Assembly (NCBI GenBank): GCA_018333775.1
Contig: JAGXSO010000153.1
Location: 1 to 34,998, forward strand
Source: Truepera sp.
GTDB lineage: Bacteria > Deinococcota > Deinococci > Deinococcales > Trueperaceae
Direction of reading: 5' to 3'
DNA: 34,998 nt
In this document: positions 7,788-16,549 of the stretch, one piece after another
Layout: the number at the start of each line of letters is the position of its first letter
Numbering within the stretch: position 1 is the stretch's first letter
Made by a program: the position numbers and the translations under genes
Notes under the pieces: model-generated
Told to the model about the DNA's origin: nothing
Seen by the model: only the letters and a program-made list of their open reading frames with translations
The model's database searches: none

Positions 7788-8398
7788 AGTGGGCGCAGAT
7801 TCAAGCGCCACTGGCCGTTATCGCGCACCAACAGCGGCCAGATCACCACCGTAGCGCGGCCTGAGAGTGACTCCAGCGGGATCGGCCCGAAGCGCCGCGA
7901 ATCGACGCTGCCAAACGGCCCGCGATGGTCGCCTAATACGAACACGTGCCCTTCAGGAACGGTGATTTCGGCCAGGTTGCTGCTGCCCCTATCGTCCAGA
8001 TAGGGCTCAACCAGCACCTCGCCGTTGAGGTAGACGACCCCTCCTTCGAGGCGCACCAGGTCGCCGGGTAGGCCGATGATCCGCTTGATGAAGTAGGAGC
8101 GGTAACCGAGGCCGAGCGGCAGTTCGATCCGCGCTTCAGGCACGCCCTCCGGCGGGCGGAAGTAGACGATGTCGCCGCGCTGAAACTGACCGAGGCCGAG
8201 CCGCCGCAGCCAGGTCTCATACTTAGGTACCAGCGCCCGCTCGCCGTGGTGCAGGGTGGGGGTCATCGAATCGCCGGAGATACCGACCGTGGTGGCGATA
8301 AAGGTCACGAACAGCCCTGCCACCACCACCGCCTCCAACAGCGGCCTGACGGTGCGGCGCCAGAGAGTCTGACGCTTCTGAGGGGTGGCTTGAAGCAT
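7784..8398 (-). CDS. lepB: signal peptidase I (short paralogue)
   Basis: This 204-residue membrane protease removes signal peptides on the outer face of the membrane. The anchor helix is at residues 19-40. The catalytic Ser44 lies in GISGDSMTP and the catalytic Lys105 in YFIKRIIGLPGD. LGDHRGPFGSVDSRRFGPI (box E) includes the conserved GDxxxxSxDSR pattern. The ATG at 8398 abuts the stop of the upstream paralogue with no gap (TAG-ATG), so the two are one operon and probably coupled. It lacks the insertion seen in the larger copy. Confidence 0.93.
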   Translation of the reverse strand: MLQATPQKRQTLWRRTVRPLLEAVVVAGLFVTFIATTVGISGDSMTPTLHHGERALVPKYETWLRRLGLGQFQRGDIVYFRPPEGVPEARIELPLGLGYRSYFIKRIIGLPGDLVRLEGGVVYLNGEVLVEPYLDDRGSSNLAEITVPEGHVFVLGDHRGPFGSVDSRRFGPIPLESLSGRATVVIWPLLVRDNGQWRLNLRPL

Positions 8399-9295
8399 CT
8401 ATCGGGGGTCGGGGATGGCCGCAAAGGCCTCCGGTGGGCCGAGCCGCCGCCAGTTCCACTCGCCGTCGCGCATGGGCGGCCAGATCACCGCATTGGCGCG
8501 GCCTGCTACGGTGATGGTTCGGATCGGTCCAAAGTAGCGCGAATCCTCGCTGCCACCCCTGGCAGCTTGGCGGTTGTCGCCCAGGATGAAGTAGTGGTCT
8601 TCCGGGACGATCAGTTCGTGTACGAACGGCACCCCTTCGGGCGCATCGGCCGGGATAGGCGCTAAGGCAGCGATGGTGCTGCCGTAGAAGAGCTGTACAT
8701 TAGGGTGAGTCACCGGGGCTGGTTGACGCCCGGTCGCCGTGAGGCGCCAGGTGTTGGGCGAGAGGCCCAAGAATCCCACCACTTCACCGTTCTGGACGGT
8801 GATGACGGGGAAGTTGACCGGATCTGGGATAATCTCGCCGCTCTCAGTAATAAAGCTCTGATCGACCGGATGGCCATTGACGTAGACCTGACCTTCCACG
8901 ATCTTGATCCGGTCGCCGGGGATGCCGATCAGCCGCTTGATGAAAAAGGGCCGGTGTGCCCGAAACTGCGCCGAGGGGGCGTTGGGGGGCTCCCTGACGA
9001 CTACGATCTCGCCGCGCTCAAAGTGGCCGAGGATACCGGCGCGGCGCAGCCAGTTGTCGTACTTGGGGATAAACACCCGGTCGCCGGTAATTAGCGATTC
9101 TGGGAGGCGGCCGCTCCCCCCGTCGAGCGTGGGGCGCATCGAGCTGCCCACCACCCCCACGGTGTTGAAGAGGAACGTAACCACCAAGAAGGCGATAAAG
9201 AGCGCTTCGGCGTAGCCGCGCACCTCGCGCCAGAAGCGCTGCTTCCTGGTCAGTTTTTTAGGATCGAGAGCTGCCTTGCGGGCAGAGGTTGCCAT
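8399..9295 (-). CDS. lepB: signal peptidase I (long paralogue)
   Basis: This 298-residue type I signal peptidase has a membrane helix at about residues 30-48, catalytic Ser52 in VVGSSMRP and catalytic Lys120 in FFIKRLIGIPGD. The terminal GDNRQAARGGSEDSRYFGPI is box E. Between the Lys box and box E it carries about 70 extra residues (HPVDQSFITESGEIIPD and following) absent from the downstream copy, which probably enlarge the periplasmic beta domain. A TAAACT box six bases before the ATG suggests a leaderless transcript covering both genes. Different cargo sets for the two enzymes are likely but not shown. Confidence 0.93.
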   Translation of the reverse strand: MATSARKAALDPKKLTRKQRFWREVRGYAEALFIAFLVVTFLFNTVGVVGSSMRPTLDGGSGRLPESLITGDRVFIPKYDNWLRRAGILGHFERGEIVVVREPPNAPSAQFRAHRPFFIKRLIGIPGDRIKIVEGQVYVNGHPVDQSFITESGEIIPDPVNFPVITVQNGEVVGFLGLSPNTWRLTATGRQPAPVTHPNVQLFYGSTIAALAPIPADAPEGVPFVHELIVPEDHYFILGDNRQAARGGSEDSRYFGPIRTITVAGRANAVIWPPMRDGEWNWRRLGPPEAFAAIPDPR

Positions 9296-9301
9296 AGCTT
9301 C

Positions 9302-9307
9302 AGTTTA
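9302..9307 (-). promoter_or_regulatory. -10 box TAAACT for signal-peptidase operon
   Basis: The minus strand reads TAAACT, six bases, ATG (9295). No ribosome site is present, so leaderless transcription is likely. The -35 is weak. Confidence 0.4.
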
Positions 9308-9375
9308 CCACCCTACCGTAGCGCAACCTGGCATCCAAGTACCAGACTATCCCTGGCGCTTGCGGCGTTTTAGAA

Positions 9376-10299
9376 TCATTCTCGCTTAGCTCGGATGGGG
9401 CTGGGCAGCTCGGGTTCGGGGTGGCTGGTGATGGTTTTGACTGCTGTTCTATCTAGCTGAGCTGTCAGGTTGGTAGCCTTGAAGGTTGCTTCGGCGGCCT
9501 CTTCACCAAGAGCCACGATCTCGTCTAACTCCCAAAACGATTCCACCAGGATGTGCGGCATTAAGCAGCGCACCCGGACATCGGCCGGGTGGAGGCTGTA
9601 TTTGATGTCGGTCAGGATGCACTGCATGATATCGGTGGAACGCAGCAGCATCTGTGCCATCGGGTTGCGGCGCTCGAGCTTGATAGTGGCGAGCATCCGT
9701 TCCCACCACTTCCCCTGCTCCTTGTTGTCCTTAAACTCGGCCCGCCGCGGCGAGGTAACGTCCGAAGCGATGGTGAAGTTGGCGTTTAGAAACGACACCG
9801 CATCGACTGGCAGGTTGTTGACGATGCCGCCGTCGGCCAGGGTGCGGCCTAAGTGCTTCACCGGCTCAAAGGCGCCGGGGAAGCAGCTGCTGGCCCGGAC
9901 GGCGGTAATTAAGTCGCCCTCTAGCAGGAACACCCCTTCGCCGGTCTCAATGTCGGTGGTAGCTACCGCTAGGGGTAATTTTAGCTCCTCGAAGTGGGCC
10001 GGTAGGTATTCGGCTAGCAGGGCGTGGAGCTTCTCGCCCTTAATCAGACCGGCTTGCAGCGACAGGTCGAAGACATCGCGCCAGGAGGTCTTGCGGGCGA
10101 TCTCATAACAGTCGTCGGCGCTGTAGCCGTTGGCATAGAAGGCGCCGATAATCGCGCCCATCGAGGAGCCCGCAATGACATCGACCTTGACGCCTAAGCG
10201 CTCGAGCACCCGGATCACGCCGATATGCGCAAAGCCCCGCGCCCCGCCACCGCTGAGGATCAGCCCTACGCGCTGGGATTTGGGATCGTCGGCTGCCAT
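9376..10299 (-). CDS. patatin-like phospholipase (RssA-type)
   Basis: This 307-residue soluble hydrolase has the patatin layout. The oxyanion loop is GGGARG at residues 17-22, the nucleophile Ser46 lies in GSSMG, and the dyad Asp156 in DGGIVNNLP. It is predicted to hydrolyse acyl esters of phospholipids or lipids, but the true substrate is unknown. No signal peptide or membrane anchor is visible. The ATG has GGAGGAG immediately upstream and sits behind a repeat leader (copy C). The gene lies 94 bp downstream of the GH13 gene on the same strand and could be read from the same transcript. Confidence 0.9.
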   Translation of the reverse strand: MAADDPKSQRVGLILSGGGARGFAHIGVIRVLERLGVKVDVIAGSSMGAIIGAFYANGYSADDCYEIARKTSWRDVFDLSLQAGLIKGEKLHALLAEYLPAHFEELKLPLAVATTDIETGEGVFLLEGDLITAVRASSCFPGAFEPVKHLGRTLADGGIVNNLPVDAVSFLNANFTIASDVTSPRRAEFKDNKEQGKWWERMLATIKLERRNPMAQMLLRSTDIMQCILTDIKYSLHPADVRVRCLMPHILVESFWELDEIVALGEEAAEATFKATNLTAQLDRTAVKTITSHPEPELPSPIRAKRE

Positions 10300-10301
10300 A
10301 A

Positions 10302-10393
10302 CTCCTCCAGTCAGTATTCAAGTATTCAAGTAGGGGCGACCCCACGTGGTCGCCCTATTTTCATCCCTCGTGGTGCAGCTTGCTTCATGGGCA
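10302..10393 (-). repeat. leader repeat, copy C (upstream of patatin gene)
   Basis: In gene direction: CCCATGAA, CACCACGAGGGATGAAAATA, a hairpin GGGCGACC-loop-GGTCGCCC, CCTACT, two repeats of ACTTGAAT, ACTGACT, then GGAGGAG. It shares the ATGAAA...CGCCCCTACT and ACTGACT blocks with copy D, but the 7-mers are replaced by an 8-mer. It fills nearly the whole gap between the GH13 stop and the patatin start. Confidence 0.6.
10326..10388 (-). CDS. possible 20-aa leader peptide ORF before patatin gene
   Basis: The ATG lies five bases after the GH13 stop codon. The frame encodes MKQAAPRGMKIGRPRGVAPT and ends in TGA at the start of the 8-mer repeats. The end GVAPT corresponds to GFAPT in the leader of mrpC, where the DNA block CGCCCCTACT is shared. 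It may be only a repeat read in frame. Confidence 0.25.
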   Translation of the reverse strand: MKQAAPRGMKIGRPRGVAPT

Positions 10394-12295
10394 CTACTCT
10401 ACCATTGCAGCGCCTTCTGAGCGAAACGAGAGCGCCAGTACCCGCGCCGAGCGCGCGGGGATAGTCAGCGCCAGCCTACTTTGGCTCACCGGAAACGACT
10501 CGTGGGACAGCAGATCGGTCGCTGTCCCGCTCTCGACGAACAGCGCATCAAGCGGGAGAGTAAGGCGGGCAGCCGCGCCCCGGTTGAGGACGGTAAGCAG
10601 GATCTCGCCCTCCAGCAGCCGGGCAAAGGCCAGCAGGTCGCCCTCGGCGTAGAGGTCGAGCAGTGCCCCGCGCTGCAGGGCGGGCTGAGCCTTGCGCAGT
10701 GCGATGAGCCGCTGGTAGTGAGCGCGCAGCTCAACATCCCAGGCCGCTCGGTCCCACGGGAAGCAGCGCCGGCAGTCGGGGTCGCCTTCGCCTTCGAGCC
10801 CGATCTCGTCACCGTAATAGATGCACGGCACGCCGATATAGGTCATCAGCATGGTAACTGCCGCTGTCATGAGCGCCTTGTCGCCAGCAAGCAAGGTCAG
10901 CAGCCGCGGCGTGTCGTGCGAGTCGAGCAGGTTGAGCTGCGAGAGCTGGTTCTCGAAGGGGATAGCGGCGCGGGCTCGAGCCAGCAGCCCCTGGAACTCC
11001 GCGGCATCAAGCTGCACCCGGTGTCCGCGGAAGTCGATACCGGCCAGAAAAGCCCACAGCGGCAGGGTGAAGCCCCAGTAGTTCATGGCGCCGTCTTCCT
11101 GGTCGCCTTGCAACCAGCGGCTGGCCTCGAAGATGTGCTCACCCAAGACATAGGCTTCCGGGTTCTCCTGGCGCAGCGCCTGCCGGAAGTGTCTCACGTA
11201 GGTATGGTTATTGCGTGCCCCGGGCCCTTCGCCGAGCATATGGATCACATCGAAGCGCCAGCCGTCGATCCGATAGGGCGGGCGGAGCCAGGTGCGCAAG
11301 ATGGCGTCGTCCTGCTCGTAGACCCTGCGGCGCAGCTCAGGGCTGGCGTAGTTGAGCACCGGCAGCGTCTTGACGTTATACCAGCCGACATAGGATAAGG
11401 CTTCGCCCGATAATTCCGGGTCAGCAGGGTCGCTAAAGGTATAGAAGTCGCGGGTAGGCGCTGCGGCGGACTGATACGCCCCCGGCGTGGGATGCTCGCC
11501 GTAGCGGTCGAACCAGGGGTGGCGCTCGCTGGTGTGGTTGACTACTGCGTCGAGGATAAGGCGCATCCCGCACCGGCGCAGCTCGGCGCACAGCTCAGCG
11601 AACAGCTCGTTATTGCCGAAGTGCGGATCGACCTGGGTATAGTCCACCGTGTCGTATTTGTGGCTGCTCGGCGAAGTGAAGATCGGGTTGAGGTAGAGAG
11701 CCGTGACACCTAGCTCTTGCAGGTAAGGGAGCCGCTGTAGTATCCCCGCCAAGTCGCCGCCGAAGAACTCGCGCGCCCCCTGGCCCTTGGTGGGCAGCTC
11801 GCCCCAGCGCTTGGCCACGACCGGCTTGCCGTCGTAATTGTCGGGCGAAGCCTTGAGGTACTCCCCGCTGCGGACGTTGTTGCTCGGATCGCCATCGCAG
11901 AAGCGCTCCGGGAAGATCTGATAGAAGACCTGCGACCAGACCCAGCTTGCGGGTTGGTAGTGCGGGTTGAGGTGGAAGTGGCGAGAGCATTCCGGCAGAT
12001 ACGGCGCGGTACCGCAGGCGTCCAGCCAGAGCTGCACCCCATCTACTAACAGCTTGAAACAGTAGATAGTAACATCCTCGGCGTGGTTAAGGCGCAGGTC
12101 GCCGCGCCAGGTGACGCTGAGCGCATCTTCAGCCACAGGCGTTAACGGGCTTAACACCTCTTCGTTGTCGGGCTCGCTGCGCACCCAGGCCTGACTCACC
12201 AACAGGCTGCGCGGTATCCGCAGGCTTACCCGGTAGCCGCTTGCGGTCTTCTCGAGATAGCCCGGGATGGGGGCGTGGAAGGGCTTAGCCGACAC
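10394..12295 (-). CDS. neopullulanase / cyclomaltodextrinase-type alpha-glycosidase (GH13)
   Basis: I start it at GTG 12295 (633 residues), overlapping the thiolase end by 11 bases. A longer frame to 12379 would be pure out-of-frame thiolase. Residues 1-110 form a CBM34/N-domain-like beta module. The GH13 motifs are all present: DAVVNH at 249-254, GWRFD with nucleophile D349, GEHIFE with acid/base E386, and LLDSHD with D461. The enzyme should cleave maltodextrins, cyclodextrins or pullulan in the cytoplasm, as no signal peptide is present. With glgP it would form a glucan breakdown route. The C-terminal 80 residues are the usual beta domain. Confidence 0.9.
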   Translation of the reverse strand: MSAKPFHAPIPGYLEKTASGYRVSLRIPRSLLVSQAWVRSEPDNEEVLSPLTPVAEDALSVTWRGDLRLNHAEDVTIYCFKLLVDGVQLWLDACGTAPYLPECSRHFHLNPHYQPASWVWSQVFYQIFPERFCDGDPSNNVRSGEYLKASPDNYDGKPVVAKRWGELPTKGQGAREFFGGDLAGILQRLPYLQELGVTALYLNPIFTSPSSHKYDTVDYTQVDPHFGNNELFAELCAELRRCGMRLILDAVVNHTSERHPWFDRYGEHPTPGAYQSAAAPTRDFYTFSDPADPELSGEALSYVGWYNVKTLPVLNYASPELRRRVYEQDDAILRTWLRPPYRIDGWRFDVIHMLGEGPGARNNHTYVRHFRQALRQENPEAYVLGEHIFEASRWLQGDQEDGAMNYWGFTLPLWAFLAGIDFRGHRVQLDAAEFQGLLARARAAIPFENQLSQLNLLDSHDTPRLLTLLAGDKALMTAAVTMLMTYIGVPCIYYGDEIGLEGEGDPDCRRCFPWDRAAWDVELRAHYQRLIALRKAQPALQRGALLDLYAEGDLLAFARLLEGEILLTVLNRGAAARLTLPLDALFVESGTATDLLSHESFPVSQSRLALTIPARSARVLALSFRSEGAAMVE

Positions 12296-13457
12296 GCTCG
12301 AGCCCCAGAGCCAGCGCCTCGCCGCCGCCGATGCAGATGCTAACCATGCCGCGCACTTTACCGAGCCGCCGCAGCGCATGCAAGAGGGTCACCACAATGC
12401 GCGCCCCCGAGGCACCGATGGGGTGGCCTAGTGAGACCGCGCCGCCGTGGACGTTAACCTTCTCCGCAGGCAGCTCAAGCTCGGCCATAGCCGCCATAGT
12501 CACTACCGCAAACGCTTCATTGATTTCGAACAGGTCAACGTCGGCAGGTGTCCAGCCGAGCTGCTGGAGGAGCTTGCGCATAGCGCCGACCGGTGCGGTG
12601 GTAAACCACTGCGGGTCGTGGGCATGCGTGCTATAGCCGACGATGCGGGCCAGCACCGGCCAGCCGTTAGCCATAGCCAGCTCCGAGCTGGTGATAACCA
12701 CCGCCGCGGCGCCGTCGCTAATAGTTGAAGCGTTGCCGGCGGTGACGGTCCCATCCGGTTCAAATGCCGGCTTAAGCGCGGGGAGTTTGGCAAAATCGAC
12801 GCGGGCGGGCTCTTCGTCCGCGCTCACGGTGACCGCGCCGCGCCGCCCGGGGACTTCGACCGGGACGATCTCCGGCGCAAACCAGCCGTTGGCGATGGCC
12901 GCTTGCGCCCGTTGATAGGAGCGCTCAGCGAAGGCGTCTTGCGCTGCGCGGCTAAAGTCGTAGCGGCGGGCGCACAGCTCGGCGCAGGAGCCCATGTGCT
13001 GGTCGTAATAGGCGTCCCACAGGCCGTCGTGAATCATCGAATCAAGGAGCTGCGCGTGACCCATCCTTAGCCCCGCTCTGGCTCCCGGCAGCAGGTATGG
13101 CGCGTTGCTCATCGACTCCATCCCGCCTGCCACCACTACCTGGGCATCGCCCAACGCCACGGCTCGAGCCCCCTGGATAATGGCCTCCAGCCCGCTGCCG
13201 CACATCTTGTTGATGGTTACGCTAGGGGTGCTATGCGCCAGCCCGGCGTAGATGGCTGCCTGGCGAGCCGGGGCCTGGCCTATGCCGGCCGGTAGCACGT
13301 TGCCCAGCAGCACCAGCTCGACCTGGTCATGGCCGATACCGGCGCGCCGGACCGCCTCCCGGACGGCGGCAGCACCCAAGTGTGAGGCTTTAAGCGGGGA
13401 GAGCGCCCCCTGAAACGAACCGAGTGGCGTTCTGACCGCCGAGGCGATTACCACCAT
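12285..13457 (-). CDS. acetyl-CoA C-acetyltransferase (thiolase)
   Basis: This 390-residue thiolase condenses two acetyl-CoA to acetoacetyl-CoA or performs the reverse. The acyl-accepting Cys86 lies in NKMCGSGLEA, the NEAFA loop at 313-317, His345 in SLGHPIGASGAR, and the general base Cys375 in CIGGGEA. All key residues are present and the length is typical of biosynthetic or degradative acetoacetyl-CoA thiolases (AtoB/PhaA type). AAAGGAGGG lies before the ATG. It forms a pair with the downstream GH13 gene by overlap, an unexpected metabolic pairing. No other beta-oxidation or polyhydroxybutyrate gene is nearby, so the direction of the reaction is unclear. Confidence 0.94.
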   Translation of the reverse strand: MVVIASAVRTPLGSFQGALSPLKASHLGAAAVREAVRRAGIGHDQVELVLLGNVLPAGIGQAPARQAAIYAGLAHSTPSVTINKMCGSGLEAIIQGARAVALGDAQVVVAGGMESMSNAPYLLPGARAGLRMGHAQLLDSMIHDGLWDAYYDQHMGSCAELCARRYDFSRAAQDAFAERSYQRAQAAIANGWFAPEIVPVEVPGRRGAVTVSADEEPARVDFAKLPALKPAFEPDGTVTAGNASTISDGAAAVVITSSELAMANGWPVLARIVGYSTHAHDPQWFTTAPVGAMRKLLQQLGWTPADVDLFEINEAFAVVTMAAMAELELPAEKVNVHGGAVSLGHPIGASGARIVVTLLHALRRLGKVRGMVSICIGGGEALALGLERVG

Positions 13458-13492
13458 AGCTCCCTCCTTTACCTGGCTAGCGTAGCACGCGC

Positions 13493-14332
13493 CTAGCGGC
13501 GGAACTGGATCACCCCTTGCACCTCACCCCAACTCACCGTGATGGGGCGTCGCAAGTTCAACCAGTCCGGGAGCAACACTACCCCGGAGGCCGGACGGGT
13601 AGGGCTGACGGTGCCGGCCTCACCTTCGAGCACGCTGACGGTAAAGGGGTAGCGGGCGGCAAAGCTCGAGCCGTCCTGGGTAAAGATCAAGCTGGTCTCC
13701 CAGGGTGTCTCCACCACTGCGGTGACGATGAAGTATATGGGCCTGCCGTGCGCAAGCCCGCCGATAAAGGCGTCGATCGCCAGTTGCTGCTCGGGGAAAG
13801 CCAGCGACAGCAGCGCTACATCCAACAGCAGCAGGCTGAGCGAGTCCTGACCGGCTGCGCCCGAGGCGTACAGAGCCAGCCCGGTGACGTTATGGCCTAA
13901 CTCGACCACCTCGCTTTGAGCGCTCTCGCCGACGGCCCACGGGTCGCGTGGAAAGGCCAGGGTGTACGCCGCGCCGCTCGGCAAGGTGACGACCTCCCCG
14001 GCCACCGTGATATCCAGCAGTCTGAGCAGCTCGAGCGGGACAAACCACCGCTCCTCGATGCGATGAATCGGCGCCGCTAAGCTCAGGTCGCCTGCTAACA
14101 GCTGGCCGCGGGCCGCAGGCTGCCAGAGGATATCGGGTGAGCGGTCGAAGACCACCAACACACCACCCGGCGCTCGCACTGTGAAGCTCTGGCTGGCATC
14201 GCTGGTTTCTAACCCGAGCACACGGGCGACATCGCTCAGCGAGACGTAGGTGCTTCCGGCTAGCCGCAGCGCGGGGAGCGACTCAGCCAGCGCCGACGAG
14301 AACAACCAAACGATGAGAACAACCGTGCGCAC
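13493..14332 (-). CDS. secreted protein with copper-amine-oxidase-N-like stalk domain
   Basis: This 279-residue protein has an N-terminal signal peptide (MRTVVLIVWLFSSALAE). Residues 20-115 resemble the stalk or Cu-amine-oxidase N-terminal module: YVSLSDVARVLGLE, then APIHRIEERWFVPLELLRLL. The remainder (150-279) is beta-rich without a known motif and may be a second extracytoplasmic domain. Such modules often occur in cell-wall hydrolases and surface proteins, but no catalytic domain is visible here. The start is GTG 14332, because an in-frame stop lies directly upstream. A TAGCCT box five bases before it fits a leaderless transcript. It is divergent from lutA. Confidence 0.65.
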   Translation of the reverse strand: MRTVVLIVWLFSSALAESLPALRLAGSTYVSLSDVARVLGLETSDASQSFTVRAPGGVLVVFDRSPDILWQPAARGQLLAGDLSLAAPIHRIEERWFVPLELLRLLDITVAGEVVTLPSGAAYTLAFPRDPWAVGESAQSEVVELGHNVTGLALYASGAAGQDSLSLLLLDVALLSLAFPEQQLAIDAFIGGLAHGRPIYFIVTAVVETPWETSLIFTQDGSSFAARYPFTVSVLEGEAGTVSPTRPASGVVLLPDWLNLRRPITVSWGEVQGVIQFRR

Positions 14333-14337
14333 ACCTC

Positions 14338-14376
14338 AGGCTATCATCTGCGCTGGTGTACTATGGTCGCTATACT
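14338..14376. promoter_or_regulatory. divergent promoter region between stalk-domain gene and lutABC
   Basis: TAGCCT (14343-14338, minus) precedes the stalk-domain GTG by five bases. TATACT (14371-14376, plus) is a good -10 for lutABC. Neither has a convincing -35. CTATACTAGTTAG around 14370 contains the palindrome ACTAGT, a possible operator half. Confidence 0.35.
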
Positions 14377-14411
14377 AGTTAGCGCTTAGCAGCGCGAAGT
14401 GAGGTGACAAC

Positions 14412-15134
14412 GTGCGTGTGGCACTGTTTGTGACTTGCCTAGCTGATCAACTCTTCCCCGAGGTGGCGGTGGCGGCGGTTAAGCTGTTGCGCCGTTTAGG
14501 AGTTGAGGTGACGGTCCCTGACGGCCAGACTTGCTGTGGTCAACCGGCCTATAACGCGGGCTATCAGCAGCAGGCCCGCGAGATCGCGGCGCACCACCTG
14601 GCGGTGTTTGCCCAGGCCGACTATGTTGTGCTCCCGTCAGGCTCTTGTACGGCGATGGTAGCCTGCCACTACCCCGAGCTGTTCGATGAGCCGGGGCAGC
14701 GCAGCGAGGCTGAGCGGCTGGCCACCCGCAGCTACGAGCTGTGTACCTTCATTACCCAGGTGCTGGGAGTCAGTGATGTCGGTGCCGATCTCAACGGCTT
14801 ACGGGTAACGTTTCACGACAACTGCCACGCGCTGCGCGGGGTGGGCATCAGCGAGGCGCCGCGCAAGCTGCTGCGCGCTGCCGGAGCCGAGTTAATTGAG
14901 GCTGATGGTCACGATGTCTGCTGCGGCTTCGGCGGGCTGTTCAGTGTCAAGTTCCCGGATGTCAGCGCTGCCATGGCCAGGACCAAACTGGCCGGGATCG
15001 CTGCTACCGGGGCAACGGTCCTGACCTCGACCGATGCGGGCTGCCTGATGCAGCTGCAAGGGGCGCTGCGCCGCCAGGGAGGTAGCGTCCGGGTGCAGCA
15101 TGTGGCTGAGGTGCTATGGCAGGGGGTGGCATGA
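14412..15134 (+). CDS. lutA: lactate utilization protein A, Fe-S oxidoreductase subunit
   Basis: This 240-residue protein belongs to the CCG-domain family. Cysteine motifs TCCGQPAYNAGY (about residue 40), PSGSCTAM, DNCHALR and DVCCGFGG mark the two CCG repeats that hold an iron-sulfur cluster in heterodisulfide-reductase-like and LutA proteins. With LutB and LutC it forms the L-lactate dehydrogenase complex that oxidises lactate to pyruvate. The start is GTG 14412, behind GAGGTGA. Its stop overlaps the lutB start (ATGA), a tight operon. The -10 TATACT upstream probably drives the whole operon. Confidence 0.92.
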   Translation: MRVALFVTCLADQLFPEVAVAAVKLLRRLGVEVTVPDGQTCCGQPAYNAGYQQQAREIAAHHLAVFAQADYVVLPSGSCTAMVACHYPELFDEPGQRSEAERLATRSYELCTFITQVLGVSDVGADLNGLRVTFHDNCHALRGVGISEAPRKLLRAAGAELIEADGHDVCCGFGGLFSVKFPDVSAAMARTKLAGIAATGATVLTSTDAGCLMQLQGALRRQGGSVRVQHVAEVLWQGVA

Positions 15135-16549
15135 AACCTACCACTGAACGCTTTTTAACTCATACCGAACAGGCGTTGCAGAATGCCGAGCTGCGCGGGG
15201 CAGTACAGCGAGGCACAGCGTCGTTGGCGCAGCGGCGCCATGAGGCCGTAACAGACCGACCGGACTTCGAAGAGTTACGTGAGTGGTGTGCCACCGTTAA
15301 GGCTCATACCCTGGACCATCTCGACCGCTATCTGGAGCAGTTTATTGCCAGCTTTGAGGGGCGCGGGGGCCAGGTCCACTTCGCGGCTGATCATCGGGAG
15401 GCGCGCAACGTTGTGGCCGAACTTTGTCAGGGTTACGGCGTGCGGCGCGTGGTCAAGGCCAAGTCGATGCTAAGCGAGGAGATCGGCCTTAATGAGACGC
15501 TGCAAGGCATCGGCCTGGAGGTGATCGAGACCGATCTGGGCGAGTACATTTTGCAGCTAGCGAACGATTTTCCTAGCCACATCGTCGCGCCGGTGGTCCA
15601 TAAGACCAAAGAGCAGATCGCCAGGCTCTTTCACGACAAGCTGGGCACACCTGGTGATGCTACGCCCGAGGTGTTGGCGGCTCGAGCCAGGGCTATCTTG
15701 CGAGAAGCCTTCTTAACGGCTGAGCTGGGCATTAGCGGGGTCAACTTTGCCATAGCTGAGACCGGCAGCCTGGTGCTGGTGGAAAACGAGGGCAATATCC
15801 GCCTGACCACCAGTGCGCCGCGGGTGCATGTGGCGCTGATGGGTTTGGAGAAGGTGATCCCGCGCCTGAGCGACCTCCCGGCCTTCCTGGCGGTCTTGAC
15901 CCGGAGCGCTACCGGCCAGAAGATTACCAGCTACGTCTCGGTAATCAGCGGCCCCAAGCGCAGGGCTGATACTGACGGCCCCGAGGTGCTGCATCTGGTG
16001 ATCGTCGATAATGGGCGCAGCGCCGTGCTGGCCGATCCCAAACTGCGCGACGCCTTGCGCTGCATCCGCTGCGGCGCCTGCCTCAATAGCTGCCCGGTCT
16101 ATCAGCAGATCGGCGGCCACGCCTACGGCTGGGTCTATCCGGGGCCGATCGGGGCGGTTTTGGATCCGGGGCTCTTGGGGCTTAAAAGTACCAAGCTGCT
16201 CCCGCAGGCCAGCAGCCTGTGCGGCGCGTGCGGCGAGGTCTGCCCGGTCAAGATCCCACTCCCCGAGCTGCTCATTGAGCACCGTCGGCGCAGCGTCGAG
16301 CAAGGGCTCACGGCTACCGGCGAGCGCTTAGCCATCGGGGCCTTCAGCTTTCTGGCACAGCGTCCTGCCCTGTGGGGTGGTGCCACAGTGCTGGGTCGCG
16401 GCTTGAGCCAACTGCTCAGCCACCAGGGCTACCTGTCGGGGAGTTGGCTCCCGGCGCTAGGGGCGTGGCTCAAAGAGCGAGACTTCCCTGCACCGGCCAA
16501 GCGTTCGTTCCAACAGCGCTGGCGGGAGGGCTTACGTGACGAGAAGTGA
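15131..16549 (+). CDS. lutB: lactate utilization protein B, ferredoxin-type subunit
   Basis: This 472-residue protein starts at ATG 15131, sharing ATGA with the lutA stop. An upstream in-frame ATG at 15116 would extend it by five residues and is less likely. The N-terminal two-thirds is the LUD (DUF162) domain (ISGVNFAIAETGSLVLVENEG). Two 4Fe-4S motifs follow, CIRCGACLNSCPVY and CGACGEVCPVKIP. It passes electrons within the LutABC complex. The order and overlaps with lutA and lutC are those of the classical lutABC operon, and the length agrees with the family. Confidence 0.94.
   Translation: MKPTTERFLTHTEQALQNAELRGAVQRGTASLAQRRHEAVTDRPDFEELREWCATVKAHTLDHLDRYLEQFIASFEGRGGQVHFAADHREARNVVAELCQGYGVRRVVKAKSMLSEEIGLNETLQGIGLEVIETDLGEYILQLANDFPSHIVAPVVHKTKEQIARLFHDKLGTPGDATPEVLAARARAILREAFLTAELGISGVNFAIAETGSLVLVENEGNIRLTTSAPRVHVALMGLEKVIPRLSDLPAFLAVLTRSATGQKITSYVSVISGPKRRADTDGPEVLHLVIVDNGRSAVLADPKLRDALRCIRCGACLNSCPVYQQIGGHAYGWVYPGPIGAVLDPGLLGLKSTKLLPQASSLCGACGEVCPVKIPLPELLIEHRRRSVEQGLTATGERLAIGAFSFLAQRPALWGGATVLGRGLSQLLSHQGYLSGSWLPALGAWLKERDFPAPAKRSFQQRWREGLRDEK

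Noticed and set aside
10481..11398. 305-codon plus-strand frame opposite the GH13 gene
   Set aside because: It lies wholly antisense to a gene with all catalytic motifs, and its composition is that of a reverse-strand shadow.
12296..12379. N-terminal extension of the GH13 protein
   Set aside because: It lies inside the thiolase gene in another frame and is low-complexity A/S/W. The GTG at 12295 fits the family N-terminus.
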